From Pseudomonadota bacterium (GTDB lineage Bacteria; Myxococcota_A; Polyangia; GCA-2747355), in NCBI GenBank assembly GCA_016711215.1, contig JADJTL010000001.1, forward strand, positions 802,001-866,000: 64,000 nucleotides of DNA, read 5' to 3'. This document shows, in pieces, positions 58,122 through 64,000 of this stretch. The notes beneath the pieces were generated by a model. It had not been told where the DNA came from, ran no database searches, and saw only the letters and a program-made list of their open reading frames with translations. A program made the translations under genes and the position numbers. How positions within the stretch are numbered: position 1 is the stretch's first letter; the number at the start of each line of letters is the position of its first letter.

Positions 58122-59518
58122 CCTTTTTGGGCTCCTCCCTCGGGGTCTCGCAGGGCCAGCTCCTTCATTTTGGTCTGCAAGCTCTTCCGGCTGATCTTGA
58201 GGCGCTTGGCCGCGTGGGTCACGTTTCCGCCCGTTTCCTCGAGCGCGCTGAGGATCAGTTGCCGCTCCACGCGCTCGGTCTCCGCGCGGACGATTTCCTT
58301 CAGACTGGAATCACCCGCCACGAGCGCGGGCCGCTCGCTGGTCCCGCCGCCGAGCGGAGCAGGGAGATCCTTCGCCGTGATGATCTCATGCTCACAAAAG
58401 AGCACGCTCCGTTCGAGCAGGTTCTCGAGCTCGCGGATGTTACCCGGCCAGTCGTGTTGCGCGAGCACGGCGAGCGCCTCGGGGTCGAGGGCGCTGATGC
58501 TCTTGCCCAGGCGCGTGCGAAAGCGCTCGAGGATGTGATCCACCAGCAGCGGGATGTCGGACCGGCGCTCGCGCAGGGGCGGCAGGTGAATCGGGACGAC
58601 ATTGAGCCGGTAGAACAGGTCCTCACGGAAGCGTCCGCTCTCGACCTCCTTGCCGAGGTCGCGGTTCGTCGCCGTCACCAGACGCACGTCGACCTTGACG
58701 GTCTTGATGCCACCCACCCGATCGAACTCGCCCTCCTGCAGCGCCCGCAACAACTTGACCTGCATCTCGAGCGGGATCTCGCCCACCTCGTCGAGGAAGA
58801 GCGTGCCGCTCTCGGCCAGCTCGAAACGCCCGGGTTTGGCACTGACCGCACCGGTGAAGGCCCCGCGCTCGTGGCCGAAGAGCTCACTCTCGATCAGTGC
58901 CTCGGGGATAGCGGCGCAGTTGACCTTGATCAAGGCCTTCTCGCGGCGGGCGCTCTGCTCGTGAATCGCCTTGGCGACCAGCTCCTTCCCCGTGCCGGAC
59001 TCGCCCGTGATCAGCACGGTCGAGGGGGTGTCGGCGACCTTCTCGATCACGTTGTAGACCGTGCGCATCGGCGCGGAGGTGCCGACCAGGCCGAAGCGCC
59101 CATTGATCGTGGTCGCGCCCCCCAGTCGCATCTCGCGCCGGCGCAGCTCGTTCGTTCGCAGCGCCTTGGCGATCACGTCCTGGATCTGTTGCTGCTCGAA
59201 GGGCTTCTCGAGGTAGTCGAAGGCGCCGAGCTTGACGGCGGCCACCGCGCTGTCCACCGATCCGTGGGCCGTGAGGATGACGACGGGGACGTCGGGGTAT
59301 TCAGCGATGGCCCGGCGCAGCAGCTCCATGCCGTCCACCTGCGGCATGCGGAGGTCGGTGACGATCGTGTTGACCTCCGCCTTGCGCAGCGCAGCCAAGG
59401 CGCCCTGTCCGTCGCTGGCGGTGATCACGCGATGTCCCTGGCGTTGGATGATGCTGCCAAGGACCCGCCGCAGGCTGGGTTCATCGTCGGCGACGAGGAT
59501 CGTCTTCAGGTCGGGCAT
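58118..59518 (-). CDS. Second NtrC-family sigma-54 response regulator
   Basis: A 466-residue activator with receiver (D55 in IVTDLRMPQ), AAA+ domain (Walker A GESGTGKE at 172-179, GAFTGA at 219-224) and a Fis-type HTH at the end (VTHAAKRLKISRKSLQTKMK). It lacks an adjacent kinase gene; the partial histidine kinase at the window end is about 4 kb away. ATG 59518. Its targets are not evident; no sigma-54 promoter was seen in the gaps around 56-60 kb. Confidence 0.95.
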   Translation of the reverse strand: MPDLKTILVADDEPSLRRVLGSIIQRQGHRVITASDGQGALAALRKAEVNTIVTDLRMPQVDGMELLRRAIAEYPDVPVVILTAHGSVDSAVAAVKLGAFDYLEKPFEQQQIQDVIAKALRTNELRRREMRLGGATTINGRFGLVGTSAPMRTVYNVIEKVADTPSTVLITGESGTGKELVAKAIHEQSARREKALIKVNCAAIPEALIESELFGHERGAFTGAVSAKPGRFELAESGTLFLDEVGEIPLEMQVKLLRALQEGEFDRVGGIKTVKVDVRLVTATNRDLGKEVESGRFREDLFYRLNVVPIHLPPLRERRSDIPLLVDHILERFRTRLGKSISALDPEALAVLAQHDWPGNIRELENLLERSVLFCEHEIITAKDLPAPLGGGTSERPALVAGDSSLKEIVRAETERVERQLILSALEETGGNVTHAAKRLKISRKSLQTKMKELALRDPEGGAQKG

Positions 59519-59582
59519 TCGTCCGCCGTCTTGCTGTTGGGCGGGTGGCGGCCCGCTCGTGCCCGCCGTGCCGGCACGGGCG

Positions 59583-60977
59583 CTAGCGCACGCGCAGGTC
59601 GAGCTGCTGGTCGGTGAGGTTGGCGAAGAAGACGAGGGCGGCGTCCGTGCCGTTGGTCGCCAGCAGCTCGGCAGTGGCTTCGCCGCGGCGAAAAGGCACG
59701 ACGGTCAGCGTTTGCCCGAGCAGCTGCCCCGCCGCGGCGTCGCCCAGTTCGGCGCCGCGCAGCTTGACCGGCGGCTCGGTCGAGGCCTCGAGCTTGAAGA
59801 GATAGATCCGGCCGGCGCTGGTCGCGTCGTTGACCTGCGCGGCTGGCGCCCCGACGGCGAGGAGCACGCGCTCGGAGCCCTCGAAGCGGCCGATCGCCAG
59901 GGCGTGGCCGAACGCCTCACCGGCCTCGGGCGCCTCGAGCGTGAAACGCAGCGTGGCCTTCGCGTCGCTGTCGAAGTCGAAGGCGTAGACGGCGCCGCTG
60001 CCGCCAGCGCTCTTGGGCGCGCCGACCAGCAGCTCGGGCTCGGGATCGGCGTCGATGTTGGCGACGAGCAGGGCGCGACCGAAGCCCGTTGCGCCCGTCG
60101 GGGCCGGAATCACGGTCAGCGGACAGCCCCCCGTCGAGCTGCCCGCGCAGCCCGTCAGGCCCGCGCTCGGTCGCAGCACGGCGACGAAGTTGCTGTCGGC
60201 CGCCGCGACGATCAACTCATCGGCGCCGTCGGCGCTGCCGTCGAGGTTGCCGGCGGCCAGCGTGGTGAAGGTGCTCTCCGGCGCGGCACTCGAGGGCCAG
60301 CTCGCGCCCACCTCGGCGATCAACTGCTCGGCCGGGTCGCGCGGCCAGTCGGCGAAGCGGTAGGCCCACAGGCGGCCCCGTCCGCCGACCAGCAGCCCGC
60401 TCGACTTGGCCTCGCCGTCGCCGAGGGCGAAGCCGACGACCGCAGCGCCGAAGTCCACCGCCTGCGCGAGGTCGGCGGGGCGAAGCGTCGCCAGCGCCTT
60501 GAAGGCCGCGAAGTCGGCGAGGACGACGCGCCCCTCCTGGCCGCTGGTGGCACCGACATAGGCCAGTCGGGCCTCCACAGGGGCCAGCGGCGCGAGGCTC
60601 GCCGGCACGGCGGCCAGGCTCCGCGGCTGGGCCTCCTCGAGATCGAGCGCGGTCCGGTATTGGCTGCCGCTCGACGCGGTCGTGCGGTGCTCGCCGTCGA
60701 TGCCGAAGCGGGCGCTCAGCAGCCCGGGTCGGCTGCCGCTGCCGGCCGCCAGCAGCGCGCCACCCTCGTCGCCCTCGGGCAGGCGCAGGCCGAGAATCAA
60801 GCCGCCGAAGAAGTCGGCGTTGAGGCCGCCGCCGCGCTCGACGCGGGCCACGGGCACCTGTTGCTCGAGATCGTCGAAGGGCCCGAAGCTGCAGCCGGCC
60901 GTCGCGGTCGTGGTAGCGAGCAGCAGCCCCAGCGCCGAGCAGCGGCGCGCCCTGAGGGAGGTGCGTGAAGGTCTCAT
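59583..60977 (-). CDS. FG-GAP-repeat lipoprotein
   Basis: A 464-residue lipoprotein: signal LLLATTTATAGC with a lipobox, then a propeller-like region with acidic loops (AAGNLDGSADGADELIVAA, VANIDADPEPELLVGAPKSA, GRFEGSERVLLAVGAP) typical of FG-GAP/integrin-alpha repeats. Its start shares one base with the stop of the upstream TPR-PEGA gene (TGATG), so they are translated together. Confidence 0.82.
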   Translation of the reverse strand: MRPSRTSLRARRCSALGLLLATTTATAGCSFGPFDDLEQQVPVARVERGGGLNADFFGGLILGLRLPEGDEGGALLAAGSGSRPGLLSARFGIDGEHRTTASSGSQYRTALDLEEAQPRSLAAVPASLAPLAPVEARLAYVGATSGQEGRVVLADFAAFKALATLRPADLAQAVDFGAAVVGFALGDGEAKSSGLLVGGRGRLWAYRFADWPRDPAEQLIAEVGASWPSSAAPESTFTTLAAGNLDGSADGADELIVAAADSNFVAVLRPSAGLTGCAGSSTGGCPLTVIPAPTGATGFGRALLVANIDADPEPELLVGAPKSAGGSGAVYAFDFDSDAKATLRFTLEAPEAGEAFGHALAIGRFEGSERVLLAVGAPAAQVNDATSAGRIYLFKLEASTEPPVKLRGAELGDAAAGQLLGQTLTVVPFRRGEATAELLATNGTDAALVFFANLTDQQLDLRVR

Positions 60978-62473
60978 CAGAACCTCACTTCCGTGGTGAC
61001 GCCGGCAAAGGTCGGGCCGAGCAGCGGGGTCAGCGCGATGTGACGCGTCTCGGTCTCGCCGTAGGAGTCGGGCCCCTCATTGCGCACGAGGTAGTAGACG
61101 CCGAGGATGCCGACGACGCCGCCCAGCGCGAAGAGCGAGTCGGCGACAACGGCCGCCACGCGCCCCTCGAGGAAGCGGCCGTCCGAGCGGTCGATCAGCA
61201 CGCCGCCGTTGATGTCGCCCTCGATCGCGTCCTTGCGCTTGTTGCTGACGATGCCGGCGCCGATGCCGGCGCCGAGCAGCGCGGCGGCCATGCCGAAGGA
61301 GACGTAGGCCTTGGTCCGCGAGGGTTTGGGGTGCAGCCGCACCGCGAGCTGGACCTCCTCGGCCTTGGCGACGGTGATCCGCGTCTCGTAGGGCTTATGG
61401 CCCTCACGTTCGACGCTCACGCGATGGTCGCCGACCGCCAGCTCCGAGCGGCAGGGCGTGCCGCTGCAGACCACGACCTTGCCGTCGACGCGGATTTGGG
61501 CCCCACGGGTCGTGCGGCCGGTGACCCGCAGCCAGCCGTGGCGGACCGCCTCGAGCTCGAAGTTGACGACGTGAGTCTGTCCGGCGACCACGTTGACCTC
61601 GCGCTCGAAGTCCGCGTAACCGTCGCGCGCCACGGTGACCTTGCGGCGCCCGGGCAGGAGGTACCCGCTGTAGGGCGTGTGCCCGACCGCGCCGAACTTG
61701 CGCTGGTCGAAGTAGACGCTGGCGCCGGGGATGTTGCCCTTGACCTCGATCCAGCCGAGGTTCCGCTGGGGCGTCAGCGCGAAGTAGAGGTAGGTCAGGC
61801 GGTCGGTCCGCACGCCGACGGTCTTGCGCACGGTGGTGAAGTCCTTGAGCTCGATGATCAGGGTCTGTTGGCCGGGTGGCAGGCTGCCCGTGTAGGGCGC
61901 GCGCGTGAAGATGCCGGCCTTCTTGTCGCCGAGATAGATCGCCGCCCCCTCCGGGCTGGACTCGATCACCACCAGGCCCTTGGGCTGCACGGGCGGCAGC
62001 GTCGGCAGGCCCGGTCGCACGGGCTGGCTGGTCGGCTGCGAGGTTGGAGCGGACGAAGCGTCCGTCAGCGCCGGGGGGCTGAGGTAGCTGCGAATCGCGC
62101 TGATGCGCTGCTCGACCAAGGTGTGATCTTGGCTGCGCGGCTCGGCGGCGAGGAAGCGCTCGTAGAACTCCAGCGCGCGCTGGTAGTCCTTATTCTTCTC
62201 GTAGCAGACAGCCACGTTGAAGAGGAAGGCGCTGAAGGGCTTGGCCTCATAGGCGCCGCGAAAGCGCAGCGCAGCGGCGAGGAAGTCGCCTTGCAGGTAG
62301 AGGTTCTGCCCCTCGTCGAAGTGGTCTTTTGCCTGCTGAGTGGCCGCATCCTGCGCCAGCGCGGCGCCGGCGCTCAGCAGCGCGACCAGCGCTGCGGTGA
62401 GCTGCAGCAGGCGACGAAGACCGCCTCCCGCGGGGGTGCGTGGTCGAGCTGCTCCGTGGTGGCAATAGCGCAT
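60977..62473 (-). CDS. TPR and PEGA-repeat membrane protein
   Basis: A 498-residue exported protein. Signal peptide to about residue 42, then two TPR-like repeats (AKDHFDEGQNLYLQGDF, NVAVCYEKNKDYQRALEFYE) to about 130, a Pro/Thr linker, three to four PEGA repeats (ESSPEGAAIYLGDKKAGIF, GNIPGASVYFDQRKFGAVG, TTRGAQIRVDGKVVV) and two hydrophobic segments near residues 390 and 435. PEGA-TPR proteins are frequent in Myxococcota and probably act in envelope assembly or signalling. Operon with the FG-GAP lipoprotein. Confidence 0.83.
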   Translation of the reverse strand: MRYCHHGAARPRTPAGGGLRRLLQLTAALVALLSAGAALAQDAATQQAKDHFDEGQNLYLQGDFLAAALRFRGAYEAKPFSAFLFNVAVCYEKNKDYQRALEFYERFLAAEPRSQDHTLVEQRISAIRSYLSPPALTDASSAPTSQPTSQPVRPGLPTLPPVQPKGLVVIESSPEGAAIYLGDKKAGIFTRAPYTGSLPPGQQTLIIELKDFTTVRKTVGVRTDRLTYLYFALTPQRNLGWIEVKGNIPGASVYFDQRKFGAVGHTPYSGYLLPGRRKVTVARDGYADFEREVNVVAGQTHVVNFELEAVRHGWLRVTGRTTRGAQIRVDGKVVVCSGTPCRSELAVGDHRVSVEREGHKPYETRITVAKAEEVQLAVRLHPKPSRTKAYVSFGMAAALLGAGIGAGIVSNKRKDAIEGDINGGVLIDRSDGRFLEGRVAAVVADSLFALGGVVGILGVYYLVRNEGPDSYGETETRHIALTPLLGPTFAGVTTEVRF

Positions 62474-62528
62474 GAACCAACCTCGTCTCGTTGGGGCCTG
62501 GCGATCCGGGCGCGCCGCGGTTGACCCT

Positions 62529-62558
62529 CAATGCGGTGGACGGCAATGCGGTGGACGG
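62529..62558. repeat. Perfect 15-bp tandem duplication
   Basis: caatgcggtggacgg occurs twice head to tail upstream of the TPR-PEGA gene. Confidence 0.85.
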
Positions 62559-62660
62559 CGGCATTATTGACTGCCGTCGGCCGGCCCTGTCAACGGCGAT
62601 GGTTGCAGCCCGATGCGCTGCCGGCCTGAGGAGCTGCGCGACGATCGTGCCGGCTCGAGG

Positions 62661-63140
62661 TCAGTAGCTGGTGGAGCCGCCCGATCCGGAACCGCTGCAG
62701 CCACCGCTGTTGGCGGAGTGCATGATGAAGCCAGCAGGAAAAAGCAGCATGCCAATGACGGTGGCCGAAGCACATGCCGTAGCGGCACGCTCGGCGGGGG
62801 CCTCCCGCGCATCCAGGTGCATGCATCCTGGCAAGGTCACCAAGGCGGTGCTGAGCGCAACGACTCCCAGACCGCGCCCCAGTGACTGTTTCGCGCTGGC
62901 GAGGCGTGCAAGCGGCCTCGACCGAATGGGTTCGTGCGTGATTGTTTCGTGCCTGGGCCCGACCTCGCCGCGCGCGGCCGACCATGCGTCTCCCCGGAAA
63001 CCCATCCCGGAGAAGCCTCCCCACGCCTCAGCTTTCGCCCCGCTCGCGACCAGCCCGAGCACGATCGCTGGGCTCAGGACCCAGCGAAAATTTCCGATCG
63101 CCGCTCGCAGACCGACCGACCTCGTTGTAGCGCCCTTCAT
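62661..63140 (-). CDS. Small exported protein with Gly/Ser-rich C-terminus
   Basis: A 159-residue frame from ATG 63140, preceded by an AAGGGGGGGG stretch. An N-terminal hydrophobic segment (PAIVLGLVASGAKAEAW) looks like a signal peptide; a second hydrophobic segment at about 85-105 ends in LPGCMHLDA. The end is GGCSGSGSGGSTSY. No recognisable domain. A competing plus-strand frame is less likely because it lacks a ribosome site. Confidence 0.55.
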   Translation of the reverse strand: MKGATTRSVGLRAAIGNFRWVLSPAIVLGLVASGAKAEAWGGFSGMGFRGDAWSAARGEVGPRHETITHEPIRSRPLARLASAKQSLGRGLGVVALSTALVTLPGCMHLDAREAPAERAATACASATVIGMLLFPAGFIMHSANSGGCSGSGSGGSTSY

Positions 63141-63308
63141 CGATCGCCCCCCCTTTTTAACGCCCTTCATCGCAACCCCCTCGTTCCGACCCCGGATACA
63201 GCGCTCCGACCATTGCAGTGCTCAGCGAGCTGCCGTCCGCGCGGAAGCCTCGCTCCTGGCGTCTAAGCAGTTCTGCCGCGATCGTCAAGCGTCGCCCGCC
63301 AGCGTGAA

Positions 63309-64000
63309 TCACGCTCCGTCGCTCGGAGTCGGCGTTGTCGTTGGTGTCGGCTCGGGCGTCGGCGTCGGCGTTGTCGTTGGTGCCGGCGTCGGCGCAGGCG
63401 CCGGCGCGGCGGCGCCTGCGGGCGTGGCCGTCGGGCGCAGGCGCAGCGTGCGGGTGCTCGGACTGAGCTGGCGGCCCGTGCCGTCGCCCTCGTCGGCGGT
63501 CGGCAGCACCACGGTGAAGGTCGATCCCTGACCTGGGGTCGACTGGACCTCGATCGTCCCCCCGTGGCTCTCGACGATGCGCTGACAGATCGGCAGCCCG
63601 AGCCCCGTCCCGCGTTCGCGCGTGGTGAAGAAGGGAATGAAGATGCTGTCGAGGTGCTCGGACGGGATGCCGCGCCCGCTGTCGGAGAAGGAGATCTCCA
63701 CGAGCTGGGTCGATCGTCCCCCGCGAAACGCGTGGCGGGCGCGCGTCTCGAGCTGGAGCTGGCCCTGGCCGCCCATCGCCTCGAGGCCGTTGATCGCCAG
63801 GTTGAGAAAGACCTGATGGAGCTGATCGGCGTCGACGCGCACCTGCGGCAGGTCCGGGGCGAGCTGGGTCTCGAGCGCGGCGTCCTGGTGCTGCGAGCGC
63901 AGGAGCTGGGCGCTGCGCTGCAGCACCTGGTTGATATGCAAGAGCTGGCGATCGCCGCGGTCGGGTCGCGCGTAGCCGAGGAACTGCGCGACGACGTGAT
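63309..64000 (-). CDS. Histidine kinase, C-terminal part (HATPase), truncated by window edge
   Basis: The frame is open to the window end, so the N-terminus is missing. VVAQFLGYARP near 63980 is the end of a HisKA-like helix. The HATPase domain has NLAINGLEAMG (N box), DSGRGIPSE (G1), FIPFFTTRERGTGLGLPICQ (F/G2) and GSTFTVVLP. The last ~40 residues are a low-complexity Pro/Thr/Ala tail encoded by a repeat. It might be the partner of the second NtrC-type regulator at 58.1 kb, but the distance makes that a guess. Confidence 0.88.
   Translation of the reverse strand, partial: HVVAQFLGYARPDRGDRQLLHINQVLQRSAQLLRSQHQDAALETQLAPDLPQVRVDADQLHQVFLNLAINGLEAMGGQGQLQLETRARHAFRGGRSTQLVEISFSDSGRGIPSEHLDSIFIPFFTTRERGTGLGLPICQRIVESHGGTIEVQSTPGQGSTFTVVLPTADEGDGTGRQLSPSTRTLRLRPTATPAGAAAPAPAPTPAPTTTPTPTPEPTPTTTPTPSDGA
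63328..63382. repeat. 36-bp-period repeat encoding the Pro/Thr tail of the kinase
   Basis: gtcggcgttgtcgttggtg at 63328-63346 recurs exactly at 63364-63382. On the coding strand it gives a TPTTTP-like repeat at the extreme C-terminus. Confidence 0.8.

Overview
The window is very GC-rich (G or C at most third codon positions) and gene-dense, with no transposon, phage or CRISPR signature. The gene content points to a Myxococcota-type (former Deltaproteobacteria) Gram-negative bacterium: RCC1-repeat and FG-GAP/VCBS-repeat exported proteins, a Ser/Thr kinase with C-terminal PEGA domains, several PEGA proteins, two NtrC-type sigma-54 activators, a TonB-dependent receptor carrying its own TonB-C domain, and an F-type ATPase operon with paired b' and b subunits but no a or c gene. 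I cannot name a genus. Four genes each need a one-base correction to read through, which suggests a draft or metagenome-derived assembly, or several fresh pseudogenes.

Layout. 1-4.0 kb: end of a polytopic membrane protein, pgpA, an acyltransferase-fold protein, a pyrimidine-dimer glycosylase, and a frameshifted HTH/S24 regulator. 4.3-6.5 kb: a receiver protein overlapping a Wzz-like chain-length protein fused in frame to PilZ (c-di-GMP) domains. 6.7-17.7 kb: a glycosidase-like lipoprotein, a sigma-54 response regulator and a histidine kinase, divergent from a copper/heavy-metal efflux operon (cupredoxin, TolC-like, CusB, CusA) that has a good sigma-54 promoter and a leader hairpin. 17.8-25.5 kb: RCC1 and VCBS exported proteins, cobalamin adenosyltransferase, a frameshifted hydrolase, a half-size TauE/SafE permease and a class V aminotransferase. 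25.7-31.8 kb: an ExbB-ExbD-TonB-receptor-lipoprotein operon. 31.9-34.7 kb: a small conserved protein and NrfHA (nitrite to ammonium). 34.7-40.3 kb: metH and an unusual ZIP-plus-ArsP-type permease fusion. 40.6-46.9 kb: a lipoprotein, a PEGA/beta-barrel fusion, mtnA, a CpsB-type PHP phosphatase, a coiled-coil membrane protein, a zinc-ribbon protein, tRNA-Cys and a small conserved protein. 46.9-54.1 kb: lpxC and the ATP synthase operon (b', b, delta, alpha, gamma, beta, epsilon). 54.1-64 kb: Ser/Thr kinase, frameshifted outer-membrane-type protein, second NtrC-type regulator, FG-GAP lipoprotein, TPR-PEGA protein, a small exported protein and the C-terminal part of a histidine kinase.

How genes work together. 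The 8-17.7 kb block reads as a self-contained metal-resistance module: the kinase and NtrC-type regulator probably drive the efflux operon through sigma-54. The 26-31.8 kb block is a complete TonB energy-transduction and uptake unit. NrfHA forms a quinol-to-nitrite electron path. MetH, the cobalamin adenosyltransferase and MtnA touch B12 and methionine metabolism but are not clustered. Many intergenic regions and gene ends carry short head-to-tail duplications of about 9-19 bp, twice with stop or start codons inside the repeat units.
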